The notes beneath the pieces were generated by a model that did no database searches, was not told where the DNA came from, and was given only the letters and a program-made list of their open reading frames with translations. The translations under genes were made by a program, and so were the position numbers. From Clostridia bacterium (GTDB taxonomy: Bacteria > Bacillota > Clostridia > Oscillospirales > Acutalibacteraceae), in NCBI GenBank assembly GCA_017472225.1, contig JAFUQS010000044.1:1-50083 (forward strand): 50,083 nucleotides of DNA. Direction: 5' to 3'. Each line of letters starts with the position of its first letter. Positions within the stretch are counted from its first letter, which is position 1. Below are positions 26,201 to 41,200 of this stretch, piece by piece.

Positions 26201-29200
26201 TTATCAAGAGCTTCTGTTGATGTGTTAGCGGTTGCAAGGTCAACACCGAGAGCCTTGAACAGCGGGATAAGAGCTGTGTTATAAGCGTTACCGCCGGGAA
26301 GTTTGATTGAGTCGCTGAGAAGTTCAAGGTTACCACCGCAAAGGATGAAGTCAAGAACAGGATTCAGCGGAGTGAGAAGTGACAGAAGAGCTGTTACGAA
26401 TGTGCTCTGGTCTGTTACGCCCCAGTTGTAGTCGTTAGCTACACGTTCCTTAGTGCCGTCTTCCTTAGTTACTTCTGTGCTGTTAGCTGTCCATACGTCA
26501 GCCCATGTCTTGTTGTCGCCAACATAGCTGATAAGCTGAGTATAACCTGTTTCAGCAGCGAATGCCTGAGGAGCAAGGTCTACACCAAGGAGATCCATAA
26601 GAGTCTTAGCAAGATCTTCGGTTAAGAAGCCTGCAAGAGCCTTAACGAGTGTATTCATAAGTGAATTGAAGTTATCTGCTGTGAATGCAAGGTCAGCAAG
26701 GATATATTCAACCATACCGTAGAGGCTGTCAGACTGAGCTGCTGCGTCTACAAGAGTCTTGAGGATACCCTCTGCCTTATCTGCATCGATAAACTTCGGA
26801 AGAAGTTCAGGTACTTCACGAACGATGATAGCATCAAGTCTGCTGATAGCGCTGTTGAGCTTGTCACCGTCTGCAGCGTTTTCACCATCGAAATATGTCA
26901 GAGCTGCAAATACATAGTATGCAACATCTGCAGGCTGGATGTCATAAGTACCGCTGAGAAGGAGTACTACTGCTGCAAGAAGCTCCTGAATGCCGTTGGG
27001 ATCGTAAAGGATATCCTTAATGATGCCAACTACATCGATTTCGCCTTCTTCACTGCCGTCGGGCAGGTCAACATTTGCAAGCAAGCCTTCAACGAGCTTA
27101 GCAATTGCATATGTGTTTTCCTCTGTGAGGAGAGTCTTAATGAGAGTTGTGAAGGTGTCTTCAACATCGCCAACAACGTTGAACCATGTTGCTGCTTCGC
27201 CTTCAGTTGTTACCTGAGCGGTGGGCACCTTAACAATACCGTTTTCGTCAGCTGCTGCCATCTGAGAAGCAATGCTGAGCCAGTTGAGGTCAAGTGAGAG
27301 ACCGAGAGGTTCTTTCTTGCCGTCGATTTCAATCTCAATACCTTCAAGGAGATCCTTGAGAAGTGTTGTAAGATCTGAACCCTTAACATTTACCTTAATG
27401 CCTGCTTCCATTGAAGCTACATAAGCAGGTGTTGAGCCATCTTCATTCTTATCGAATGTGGTCTTGAGTACCTTGCCGTCTGTCTTGTTGAGCTCACCAA
27501 GATCGATTGAGATACCAACCTTGAATACGGGAGCTACCTTCTTAAGAAGTACATTAGCAAATGCCAGGAGGTTATCAGCGATATTGTTGATACCGTCTGA
27601 ACCGATGAAGTAGAACAGGTTAGCAAGAAGCTTGAGAAGTGTCTGAACAGGAGTCTTAAGAAGTTCGTCCTCTACCTTGCCGATGATAGCGTCAAGGATG
27701 TACCAGAGGTGACCCTTAGTCTTAGCAAGTTCAACATATTCAGCCTCTGTGAGAGCTTCAATGCCGAGTGCTTCGAGAAGCGGGATAATTGCGAAGTTGT
27801 AACCACGACCGCCGCTGATACGGATGTCGTCGCCACGGCTGCCGTCTTCATTTACGTCAGGAAGAACAATTACCTGTTCGCCTGTGAGAAGCAGACCGAG
27901 TACGAAGTCGAGCGGGTAGAGAAGGTCGGCTGCAAGATTTACAACGCCGTCAAGTGACTTGTTAAGAGCGAGCTTCCAGTCATATTCAGCGTGCATTTCT
28001 GTCTTGTGTACGCTTTCCTTAACTTCAGTACCGTCTTCGCCGACTACAGGCTTACCTTCTGCATCGAGCTTAGTCTGCTCGATGAGAGCCTTGCTGAGCT
28101 TAACTTCCTTAGCATCTTCGCCTTCACCGATAGTAACTGTCTTACCGTCAAGGTCAGCGTCGTAGCTGTAGTATGTTTCAGTCTTAGCCTTGCCTTCGTC
28201 GTCGTACTGTACTTCACCCTTATCGTTTGTTACTTCATAGGTGTATACATACTGAGTATATTTTGCTTCGATTTCAGACCAGGAGATTTCACCGTCTTCG
28301 TTAAGGTCTTCAGCTGAGCCAATGAAGTTAGCAAGCTGTGACTTGAAGGTGTTGTGCTGGAATGCTTCGGGAGCGATGTCAAGGTCAATGTTGGTCAGAT
28401 CCTTAACGTAACCGAGGATCTCGCCAAGGTCGAGGCCTGCAAGAAGAGGTACAAGCATATTAACGAGCATGTTACCTACATCAAGACCTTCGAGGAGTTC
28501 GCCAAGGAGACTCTGGAGTGAGTCTGCATCAAGGCCGATGATACCGATTACTGCAACAATAATGGGATCAAGTGCTGCAAGGGCCTTCTGAAGTGATTCT
28601 TCAGTCATGGGAGCGATGTGCTCTACGGGTTCCTTGCTGATAGGCTGACGAGCATAGTCAACATAGTTGATCTTATAGTCAGTCAGAAGAGTGATGATGA
28701 TGTCAACAAGATTGTTCTGCTTACCTGCAAGACCGAGGATGAGGTCACCTACTGTTGTGCCCTTTTCCTGACCGATGAGGTCACAAAGAACTGTTAAGAA
28801 GTCATCTGAGCATACAGCTGAGAGAACATACATAAGAGCGTCTGTTCTGTCAACTGACCAGTCAGCAACATACTTGTGGTCGGGCTGATAATCATAACCG
28901 ATTTCAGCTTCGTCTGTGATTGTCTTAACATCAGTGTCTTCATATACGATACCGTGGTTAGCAACCTGAACGAAGAAGTCATCCTTAAGCAGGTTGAGAT
29001 ATACTGCATTGCCTGCTTCGTCAGTGATTTCTACGCTGCCGATAAGCTCGTTGAGCATTGCAACGAGACCTTCACCGTGGTCGCCTGCGATATCAATGAT
29101 ATTTGTAATATTCAGAGGCTTACCGCCCGGAAGTTCAACCTTAACGAGTTCTTCAAGAAGAGCGTCGATTGTTGACATGGGAGCGATTGTTTCGAGAGTT

Positions 29201-32200
29201 GAAACTAAGCCAAAGATGGGAGCTACGATACCTCTTACAGTTTCTTCAATGCCGTCTGAAGCAATGAAGTAGCTGAGGCCTGTTACAAGGTCGATGATTG
29301 TCTGGATGGGAGCATCAGCAAGCTTGTCAACAAGAGCGAGGATACCATTCAGAAGTTCTTCTACGCAAACGATAGCATTTTCATCTACACCGAGCTGAGC
29401 GTTTGTCTTGATGTCAACACCGAGTGCCTTAACGAGAGGAACAAGTACGTTGTCATAAGCGTTGCCGCCGTCAAGCACGAAGCCTTCATAGATGAGCTGG
29501 ATGCCTTCGCCTCTGAAGAGCCAATCAAGTACGGGTGAGAAGGGAGCAAGGATTTCAAGCACTGTGCTGATGAATGCATGCTGCTTATCTGTTTCGTCAG
29601 CTGCAATCCACTGCTCAGTTGTTACAACCTTAGTCTTCTGAACTGTGATTGTGTTGCCTTCTTCGTCCTTATCTTCTACCATTACAGGCTTAATTGCCCA
29701 TGCAACGCCGTCTTCGTCTTCATAAGTTACTTCACCTTCATAGTCGAAGTATACTTCAACAACCTTGGGTTCCTTGCCTTCTTCTTCAGCAGGAATCTCA
29801 TAGCTGTAAACGAACTTGGTGTTAGCTGCAGCGATGTCAGCCCATGTAACTGCCTTTTCAGTTGCGGGGAACTTCGCAATATAAGCTGCGATCTTACTGT
29901 CGTCGATACCTGCTGCTGCAATTGCATTAGCAAATTCTGCAGGTGTCAGGTTGATGTGGAGAATTTCACCGAGGAGATCGTTGATCATGGTGAATGTCTT
30001 GTCATCCATGCTGCCGAGAAGTCCCACAAGCATTGAGAACAGTGAGTTGATGAGGTCATCTGTAAACAGGAGATCATCGAGAACATAGTCAAGTACGCCG
30101 CCGATTGATGCTTCTGCCTTGCCGTCCTTAACTGCTGCTGCGAGCTCAGTTACGATCTCAGGCATGTTGTCCATACCGCCAAGCATGTTAAGGAGAGGTT
30201 CAATTGCGTTGTTGATAACTGCGTCGAGCTTGTTAAGAGCAAGAGCAAGGTTTGCCTTTGAAGCTACGCTGTCATCATATGTGTAGTTTGCAAGGCTGAG
30301 TACGTCGAAGAGTACCTTGTAATCTTCAACTGTATAGTCAGCTGCAAGAAGTCTGATTATAGCGTCGATAGCTGTTGTCGGGTCGTCAAGAGCATCCTTA
30401 ACTATCTGAGCAACTGTTGTGCTGAAGTTTGCGAGTGCGGGGATATAGCCGTTTTCGTCAAATTCAACATTGAGCATCTTGAGAAGACCGTCAAGGAATT
30501 CCTGAGTAACGATCATGTCAAGGAACGCAACGATTGCATCAGCTCTGTCAACAACGATTCTCTTACGCCACTGAGCGTCTGCAGGATTGATGTGATCCCA
30601 ATCAGTTGTTGTCATTGAGTCAACATAGATGATTTTGCCGTTTTCGTCTACAGCAATAGCGCTTTCAACGAAGTCTCTGAGATTGAATTCAACATCAAGA
30701 TCCTTAGCAAAGTTGTTAAGTACCTTAGTAATGAGCTGTTCAATTACAGGCAGGCTGAGGTCAAGTTCAAGACCGACATCAGCACCGTTTTCAGCTACAT
30801 CTGCGCCGAGCATAATCTTGAAGATTTCTGCTTCTTCGCCTTCAGCCGGGAAGAGCTCAAGAAGGTCAATCTTAATAGCTACGGGAAGTACGCCTTCAAC
30901 AGCCTTAAGAAGCTCAGTTACAGGAGCGATAAGGTTGCTGATGAGGATTGTGAGACCGTCACCGTTAGCAATTGAGTAAACGAGGTTTGTAAGAAGGTCA
31001 GCTACGAAGCTCAGAGGAGCGTTAAGACCGTCTGCAATGTAGTAGAGGAGTGTCTCAAGGATATAGCCGAGAGTACCCTTTGTTGCAATTGTGTCTTCGT
31101 AATCAGCCTGTGAAAGGATCTGAATCTTCTTACCGTTTTCGAGTTCCTTGTAGTTGGGAACGCCGAGTGTTTCAAGAAGCGGGATGATTGCATAGTTGTA
31201 ACCTGAACCGCCCATGATATTTATTTCTTCAAATGCACCGATTGAATCGCTGTTAGCAATCTTTTCTTCATCTGTTGCTGCGTTTGAACCGCCTGCAAGA
31301 AGTACTTCAAGGATGAAGTCAAGAGGTGCAAGGAATGATGTGAGAACTGCTACGAACTTGTCGATCTGAGCATAGATATCGTCAAGCTCTGCCATGCCCC
31401 AAGCATAGTCATAAACTACCTTAGTTGCCTGTACGTCTGTGTAGATAACTTCTGCAGCACAGTCAACAACACCTGCTTCTGTGTTAACCTTAACAGTTGT
31501 CTTGCCGTCCTTAGTTGTTACACCGTCATTTGCTACAACACCCATATTGATTACAAGACCGTTGGGAAGTGTAACCTTATACATGGGATGTCCTTCGGAG
31601 CTTACAGCCTGCTCGTAAACCTTAGTAAGCTCATATGTCTTACCGTCTGCTTCGTATTCTGTAAGACCTTCTGCAAGGTATACAGTTACTGTTTCATCCT
31701 TTGAGTCTTCAACTTCGGGATCTGCAGGAATTGTGTAGGTGTATGCATACTTGGTGTACATCTCTGCAACTTCAGCCCAAGTTGTTGCTTCGCCGAAGAA
31801 GCCTGCGATGTCAGCATCCTTCTTGTAGTTTTCAACACTGAGGTCAATTTCTTCACCAAGGATACCTGCAACTGTGTCGATGATATCCATGATGTCGCTG
31901 TTAAGACCTGAGAAGATACCTGCAAGAAGACCTACAATCATGTTAACCATATCGTCGTTGAATACGAGACCGCCAACAAGTTCTTCAAGTGAACCCATAC
32001 CTACCATGCTGAGGATAGGTCCGATAAGGTTATCAACATTATCAACAGCCTTTTCAGCAGTTGCCTTGCTGATTGCGTGACCCTTTTCAGGATCGTCATA
32101 GAGTACGGGGTTCTTAGCAAGTGCAAGAAGACCGTCTTCTGCAACGATAGCTGTGTATTCAACAATATACTTGATTGAGAGCTTCTCAAGGATTTCGATT

Positions 32201-35200
32201 ACGCCGTCAGCTGCATTTTCAGCTGTGAGTGAATCGATGAGATCATTAAGGATATTGTCAGGATTCTCTTCGTCCTTAGTAAGGAACTTGCCAAGGATGT
32301 CGTCTGAAAGTACGAATGAGAGAAGTCCGTCTGCGAAGTGATCTCTGCAGCCTACAACTGTTGTGAGCTTGCCGTCGCTGAGAACTGCTTCAAGTTCAGC
32401 CTCAGGAATGAGCTTGCCTGTTGTGTCAACATAGTTGCCGTCTGCGTTAACAAGAGCACTGTTAGCTGATGTTCTGAGTGACTCAATTGTCTTGAATTCA
32501 CCGAGAGCAGCAACGAGCTCTGTGAGCATTTCCTTAGTAATTTCGAAGTCAAGACCTGTGTTTACAGTGATAGCCTTGATGGTTTCTTCTGAACCGTCTT
32601 CGTTCTTTATTGTCTTGTCAAAGATCTTAGTTGTGTCTTCTACTTCAACAGTCTTTTCGTCTCTTACGTAAGTTGCCTTACCGTCGTCAGCAATTGTTAC
32701 CTCAAAGTCTGTGGGCTTCTGGATAAGGTCATTGAGCATATCGAGAAGGTTGTCGAGCTTGAGGATGCTGAGGTCGAGACCGAGCATTGAGAGAAGATCG
32801 TCTGTACCTGTTACAGGTGCAAGTACCTCAAACAGGCCGTTTGCAAGTGCGAGTACGTTGTCAACCAGAGCTGCAAGGTTGTCACTTACTACGAAGTAGA
32901 GCAGACCTGCAAGGTGGTCAGCAAGGAATGTAACAGGACCTGCTGTGAGACCGTCTACGAGTGCCATGATAATATCAATTACTGCACCGAGAATGTCTTC
33001 GATATCATTATATGCGTTGAATGTTTCGCCGCTTACGATACCAAGTGAAGCTGCCTTGTCGCCAAAGATTGCTTCTGCAAGAGCAAGCAGACCTTCGTCA
33101 TAACCCTTTGAGCCGCGGATTTCGATAAAGCCGTCGCCCATGATTACGCCTACATCAGCTGTTGCTCTGTCGTCATCGGGAGTTTCGCCTGCAGCACCTG
33201 TTGTGGTGTTATAAGCGTCTTCAAATGACTTGCCGACATATACGCCGTTGCTTGAGAGAAGTGTAAGTGTCTTGCCCTGGAGAACAAGCTGCAGAACTTC
33301 TGTCAAGGGTTCAAGAAGAACTGTGAATGCATTGATAACTGCAGTGAGCTTATCTTCTGCTGCATCAATACCGAAGGTGAGTGACTCATCAAGCTTAACT
33401 GCTGTTACATGCTTGAGAGTGACTGTACCGTCTTCGTTCTTGATTTCTTCTGTCTTCTTAGTGAGTGTATACTCTGTTTCATCGATGGTCTTCTTTGTAC
33501 CGTCGAGCTTGTCGCTTACGTCATAGTATGTGCCAAGAACTGCTTCAGCATCAGCTGTTGCTTCCTTGATTACATATGTGTAAGCATACTTGGTGTTAGC
33601 TTCTGCTACTTCTGCCCATGAGTCGTAACCTGTCATAATTGACTGTACTGCTGCAAGAGCTGTTGCATAGTCAGCCTTACCATCGAAGTGAGCGCTGATC
33701 TGTGCAAGGTAATCTGTAGCTGTGAGCTTATGGTCACCGATCTTAATAAGACCGAGAATCATATCAATTGTTTCGTTGCCGAGGATGCCAACGAGCATTT
33801 CAACAACGCCACGAACCATTTCGTCGCTGAGGAATGAGCCAAGGAGCTCATCAACTACAACTGCGAGGATGGTTTCAGTTTCGGCTACTTCATTGCCGTC
33901 TTCATCCTTACCGTAGCCTTCACAAGCCTTGAGCAGAGTATCCATAATGGAGCCTGCCTCAACATCTTCACCTGCAATGAGAGGAAGAATTACGGGAAGA
34001 GCTTCATTGATGATCTTGTCAAGCTTACCGGGAAGTTCGGGTGAAGCTGTCATACCTGTATGGTCGATATCGATATAGATACCGTTAAGCTCTGTGTAGC
34101 TGACCTTGTAGCCCTCAAAGAGTGATACGATAATGTCAGTGAGAGTCAGACCAAGATCCTTACCTGTGATGAGGTTGTTAAGGATGATTGTGATGAAGTC
34201 TTCCTTCTCAAGCTTTTCGTTCCAATCGTCTGAGCCGTACTTAGCTATTTCCTTAACAAGGTCGCCTGAAAGTACGCTTTCGAGCAGGTATACAAGTGAA
34301 TCTGCAATGTCAACTGACCACTGGCTTACTGCATAGCGTGTGCCGATGATGTCGTAATCAGCCTTATAGTCTGCCTCATTATAATCAGCCTGAGCAATAA
34401 AGATGATTTCACCGGTTGTCTTATTCTTAAGCTCATAGTAGTCGATTGCACCGTCATCCTTAGAAATATCGATAGCATATGCTACATATTCTGAGAAGAA
34501 GTTTGCAGGAAGAATTTCGATAACCTTAGCTGTTTCGCCTTCAGGTGTCTCAACGAGCATACCGCCAACGAGCTTGTTGAGGATAGCAACGAGGTTGCTG
34601 CCGTCCTTACCTGCAATCTGGAGGATTTCGTCAAGAGTGTAAACCTTGAAGTCGTCTGATGTGTCATCAGGTGTGTCATTGTCATCAATCTTACGTGCTG
34701 CTTCAACCTCTGCACCGAAGTCAGGCATGAAGTCACCGATCATCGGGCTGAGCATACCGCCGAGAAGGTCGTCAAGAAGAGCGCCTACTGCGGGTTCTGC
34801 AACATCGAGAAGTGCAAATACGGGTGAAGCAAGGTTTTCAACGAAGAGTCTTAAACCGTCTGATGCAAGGAAGTATGACAGTGAGGGAAGGAGGTTGAGG
34901 ATGTACTCGAAGGGACCGTTTTCGAGGTTTTCAACAACATTGAGAACGCCGTCAACAATAGCTGTGAGTGTGAGTACATTGCCCTGAGCTGCTTCGTAAA
35001 CTGCAGGATCTGTAAGGGTGTTGCCCATCTGGTCTGCACCGAGAGCCTGAAGAAGCGGATAGAGAGCATATCTGTAGCCGTTACCGCCCTTAATGGTGAT
35101 AGCTTCTACTTCTTTACCGTCAACCTTTGACTTGATTGTGATGTCTTCGCCGTGGAACAGGAAGTTAACAACGGGTTCAACAGCCTTAACGATGCCCCAA

Positions 35201-38200
35201 AGGATATTGATGAACATATCCTTCTTAGCCTCGAAGCCTTCAGCTGCATCGATGCCCCATGTATACTTAGTTGCACCAAGTACCTTAGTACCTGCCTCAA
35301 CATAAGCTTCCTCAACGGCAACTTCTACGTCCTTACCGTCGATCTTGACTGTAGCCTTATCAGCTGTTTCAGTTTCAAGATATACAGTACCTTCGTAGTC
35401 CTTAGCCTCGTCAACATCTTCTGTGTCAGGATCATCTGCTACAGAGTATGTCCAATTGAAGCCATACTGGTCGTCCTTCATTACACGTGCAAATGTGGGT
35501 GTACCGCCTTCAGCGTCTGCCCATACAATATTGCCGTCCTTATCAGTAGCAATAGCACGTGTGTAGAGAACTACAGTCTTTTCTTCGCCGTCAACGGTGA
35601 TCTTTGTTGATGTACCGTCTTCGATCTTATTATTGTCAAAGTGCTGCTTAATTGTGTAAGTTGTTACGTCATCAGTTGTGTCGTCTTCTGTGCCCTTATC
35701 ATCTACTACTGTGTCAATGTAATAGTATGCATAGTCAGAGTAGTAGCCTGCGATATCGGACCATGTAGCTTCACGAACTGTCTGAGTTGCAAGGCCTTCG
35801 TCGTCAAATCCGCTTGTTGTGCGGTCTGCAATTGTACCTTCGATAGCTGCATCGATGAAGTCAGCAAGAGCCTGAGCTCCTCCTGCTTCTGCGCCTGCTG
35901 CAACAGCTGCGGGTGCAAGGTCAACACTGAGAAGGTCCTTAAGAATCGGGTTGAGAGTATTGAGAGTATCTGCAATACCGTCACCGCCGAGAAGTCCAAC
36001 GATCATGCCGATAAGCATATCCATTGTTTCGTCCTTGAATGCAAGGTCTGTGAGGATAGCTTCAACAACCATCTTGAGAGTTACGCCGGTGTATGTGCCG
36101 TCGTCTTTCTTGAGTGAGTCAAGAGCACCCTTAAGGAATGCAACCTCTTCAAGCATGGGAAGGATTTCGGGGATAAGTCCGAGGATAGCCTGATCGAGCT
36201 TCTTGATAGCACGTCTTACCTTACGAGCTGTAAGAGTAGTGTCTGTGCTGTATGTTTCGTATGCGAAGGTCTTTGCTTCGAATGAAAGGTATTCAATAAG
36301 TGAGCCTTCAACATCATAGTGGTTGAAGTAGTTGAGAAGTACTTCAAGTACACAGTATCTGTTGTTACCTGTGATACCGTCGATAACTGTCTTGAGTGTT
36401 TCGTTTGCAGGATCATTAAGATCTGTGCCTGTCATTTCGAGGATATCGAAGATGAGGCCGTCTTCTGCAAGCACGATTTCAGAGATAAGCTGAAGAAGTG
36501 TGTTAGCTCTTGTTGCCTTAACGCCCTTAACAGTTCTTGTGCCGCCTGATACGGTTGCACCGAAGTAGCGCATTGTTTCAACATCTGTGATAGCAACTGT
36601 CTTCTTAACGAGATCCATGAAGAAGCCGTCAAGGAAGCCGAGCTTAGTTACGTCGTCTGACTTGTCGTCAGGTGTACCCATATCGTCCTTAACAAGACCC
36701 ATGATGAGATCTTCAAGACCTTCGTCTGTGAGAAGAGCTGAGATGATTTCACCGGGTGTGTCTGTGCCTTCGGGAAGAGTGATGATATCCTTAAGAAGAT
36801 CAACGAGTAATTCATAAATATTGAGAGCTACAAGAGGCTCGTCTCTGCCTTCAACTTCAATTTCCTTAGCAGCAATGTCGTTCACCATATCAACAAGAGT
36901 GAGGATGGGAGCGAGAAGCTGTTCAACAGCCTGTGCAAGACCGCCGGAAACGATGAAGTATGCAAGGTTGGGAAGCAGGTCAACGATTGTCTGTACGGGT
37001 GACTTAACAATCTTATTGATAAGTTTAACAAGACCGTTTACAAACCAATCGCCGAACTCAGCGTTTGTGAGTGTTTCAATGTCATACTTATCCTTTTCGA
37101 TTTCGATACCGAACATTTCAGCAACGGGGATTACGAAGCGGTCGTAACCGTCACCTGCAGAAATTGTGATACCGTCAAGGAGTACGAGGTCGCCCTTTTC
37201 GAGGAAGAGAAGCTTAAATACAGGTACGAAGGGAGTGATGATGTCGCCAAGCAGTGCAATAGCTGTGTCATAATCCTTAACGCCGAAGCTGTTTGTGCCT
37301 GTGAGCTTAACTTCATACTGATATTCATATTCGAATGCACCGTTTGTATATGCTACAACATTAGCTGCATCGTCGCCCTCAAGAGCTTCGCCGTCGCCTG
37401 CTGTTACATAGAATTCGAGACCGCAATCCGGGCATGTTTCAATCTGACCGTTTGTTGTTGCAACAATAGCGTTGCCGTCTTCATCCTTAGCATATACGTG
37501 AACTGCCTTGTTCTGTGCATCTGTCTTGTAAAGGTACTTGCCGTCATTAGCGGCTGCTTCATCCTTATGCTCGATGTCATCTGTTTCGTCATCGGGTGTG
37601 CCGTTGTCGTCAGTCCATGTCACCTTATCGGATTCAGCATCATATTCAACCTTAACGCTGTACTTGTTGTATGCATCCTCCCATGTATCGCAGTCTGCAA
37701 AGTAAGTTGCGATAGCGCTTGAGGAAGCCTTGAAGTAATCAAGTGTAAGGTTAACAGCATTTTCGTCACCGCCTGTGAGCTCATAAACAAGTGAAAGAAT
37801 TTCATCAAGCTTACCGCCGCCAAGCAGGTTAACAAGAAGTGTGAAGAGAGTTGTTGCAAGACCGTTCTTAACTGTGCCGTCTTCGTTAACTGTGTCTACG
37901 AAGAGGGAACCGATAAGATTTTCAACCATTTCTTCGATTGTGTCAGCACCGCCGAGGTCGATACCGAGATCTAAGCCAAACTGGGGAAGAAGCTCAAGTA
38001 CGAGAGGCAGGATAGCTGCTACGAGGTTGTCAAGGTCTGTGGGAAGCTTTTCAAGTTCTGCTTCGTCAATGCCGATTGTATCCCAATCAGTTGTGGGAAG
38101 TGCATCGTCAAGCTCTGCAGGAACTTCAACTCTTTCGGGAGCATATTCTACATCGTACCATGAAAGAAGGTCGATGAGAAGTCTTTCAACTGCTTCGCCG

Positions 38201-41200
38201 TCCATAAATACGCCGTAAAGCAGAACGGGAAGGAGATAATCTGTGTCGAGAACCTTATCTTCTGCGGGCTTCATATCCTTGAGTGCTTCGTCTGAGAAGT
38301 CGAAATCACCGATAAGGCCTGCGATGAGGTCACGAACGCTTTCCTGGAACAGGAGAGTGTCAAGGAATGCAAGAAGAACTGTCTCACGGTCAACGAAGTA
38401 GTCAGTGTCTTTTTCGACATTGATTACACGGCTGTCGTCGAGGTTATCAGCTACAATGTTGATATCCTTAATCATTACATAGCCGAGGCCTTCGTCATCA
38501 TACCATGCGCATGATGCAAGTGTGACGAAGAGACGGTCTGTGATGATATCTGAGAGAACGAGCTTCTTACCGTCGCCCATATCGATCTGAACAGCTTCGA
38601 TAATATCCCAGATGATATCCATGAATGTGAGCTTGCTTGTGTCGATACCGCTGTCGTTGTTGAGGATGCTGTCATCTTCTTCAGCTGCAAGAGCAACACC
38701 TGCGTTTGCATTAGCTGCTGCAGCTTCGTCGATCTGTTCTTCAACATAGTCAGTTGCTGTGTCAACAGCAGGCTGCTGCATGTCAGCTGCAAGACCCTGA
38801 AGAAGACCCTTGATAAGGCCCATGATGTCAAGATCATAAACGTTCTTGATCATGTCTGTCAGAGCTGTTACAGGTGAAAGCAGGTTGCCGAGGATAGTAT
38901 CGATACCCTTACTCTCAAGGAATCTTGCAAGATAGGGAAGAAGTGTTGCGATTGTTGAAACAGGTCTGTCGCAAAGTGAGTCAACGAGTGCAAAGACTGC
39001 ATCGATGATTACCTGAATCATAACCTGTGATTCGCCGACATAATTTGTGATTGTGCCGTCAGCTTCTTCATATTCGCCACCATAGATAGCTGCTTCATAG
39101 CGTTCCTGGTTTTCATAATATGTTTCAAGGTACTTTCTTTCGTTTCCGTTTTCATCTTCATAAGTGAATACGGGAGCACCGAGAGCGTTGATAAGCGGAA
39201 GGATAACGCCTTCATAGCCGTCAAAGCCACGGATTGTGATTTCACCGTAAAGTGAAAGGTTCTGACCTGTAAGGAATACACCGAGTACAGGTGCAAGAGG
39301 TTCGAGAACATCCCAAAGGACTGTTACGAAGTTAAGACGTGATGTCTTTGAGTCGCCTTCAACAACAATGTTCCACTGCTTGTCGAACTTAACTGCTGTA
39401 GCCTGACTTGTTGTGTCATCTTCCATAACCTTAGTGAGTGTGAACTTCTGCTCTTCTTCACCGTCAGTTGCAGGGATAACATATTCTGTTTCGTTATCGC
39501 CTGTGTGGAAGTACTCTGTTCTTACGTCGTTTGTCTTATCCTCTTCGGTCTCATAGAAGTAGTAAACATACTTCTTTACGCCGTTCTGGTCGATTGTCTG
39601 ATGTCTCTGGTTCCAAACCTTGATGAGAGCAACAGTGTCATCCTCTTCACCGTCGCCGTCAGCGTCAACAACTGCAGTTGTAGCGCCTTCAACGTCAAAG
39701 TGTGAAGCATAAACAGGTTCGCCCTTATCGTCTGTTTCGCCTACAAGGTTACCGTCCTTGTCTTCAACAAGCTTCTGATACTTGTATTCGTACTTGGTGT
39801 TTTCTGCAGCGATTTCAGACCATGTCTTAGCTGTGCCGTCTTCCTTAAGGATGATGCTCTGGAGAATTGCATTGTTTGCGAATGCCTCAGGAGCAATGTC
39901 GATGCCTGCTGCACTCTTAAGAAGGTCAGTAACAACACCGATAATGTCGCCAACGCCTTCGCCTGCAAGCAGACCTACGAGCATACCGAGAAGGTCGTTA
40001 ATCATGTCATCTGTGAAGAGGAGATCTTCAAGAAGACCGTTAACAGCAGCCTTAAGGTTGATGTCATCATTTTCTGTGAATATACCGTGGAAGAGTCCGC
40101 CTTCCTTAACAAGATCCTTCTTAAAGAGGTTGAGGACTGTACCAACGAGTTTGTCAAGGTTATCAATTGCGTAACCGGTCTTTACGCGTGAGATTTCTGA
40201 GCCTGCATATGTGCCTGCCTGAATCTGAGGAAGAATATCCTGATATGTTGTGCTGCCGTCTTCGTCATAGAAATTGTAATGATATTCGTCAATTGCCATG
40301 AGCTGAACGCCCTCTGCACTTGCAACATCATATGTTGTGAAGAGTGCAACGATGAGGTCAACAACTGAGTCAGGGCTTCTGAATACGTTTGTAAGAAGCT
40401 CGTCAAGGAATTCTGCATCTGAGCCATTTTCATCTGTGAGATCATAGCCGAGAAGCGCACCGAGAACTTCCTTCATTGTTGTGTTTTCAAATACGAAGTC
40501 AAGGATGAACATGAATACATCTTCTGAGTCAACTTCAAGCTGACCGTTGTATGCGTCAACCTTAACCATACCACGGGCGTCTACCTTTTCGTCACTGTCA
40601 ATGGTACCGTCGCCATTGATATCGTAAGGAAGCATATTGCCCTTGATTGTATGTGTCTTACCGTTAGCATCTGTATAGCTGTCGCCGAAGGGCTGTGCAA
40701 GAGCTGCCACTGACTTGAGCCATGCATAAGATGCCTGTGTACGCATATCTCTTGCTGCCTTAGCAACTTCCTCATCATCGGGAGCTGCTTCTACCATAGC
40801 TCTTGCCTGAGCATCAACTTCACCGTTTGTGAAGTATGTGATTGTTCTTACGAAGGGTTCTTCACTCTTCATAAGACCTGTCAGGTCGATTTCCATGTTA
40901 GCAAAGAGGCCAACAATTGATTCTGTGAATGTAATGTCAGATGTTGTCTGAACAAGATTGCCGTTTTCATCGTAGTCAATGTGCTGTGTAAATACTTCCT
41001 GGAAGGATTCCCAGCTACCTGTTGCAAGCATATCAACAAGGCTACCGCCGAGAGTATTAACGTCAACGTCGATGATGGGAGCAAGTCTGTCAGTGAGAAC
41101 TGTTACGAATGTAAGCAGGTTAGTAAGAATCTGAGTAAGTCCGTCACTTGTTACAAAGTAAGCAAGTGTGGGAAGCATATTCATGAGGGTTGTGATGGGA

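Noticed and set aside
40588-40623. Dockerin domain in the giant protein
   Set aside because: Only one calcium loop is present at each place; dockerins need two paired loops with helices, and no cohesin is seen.
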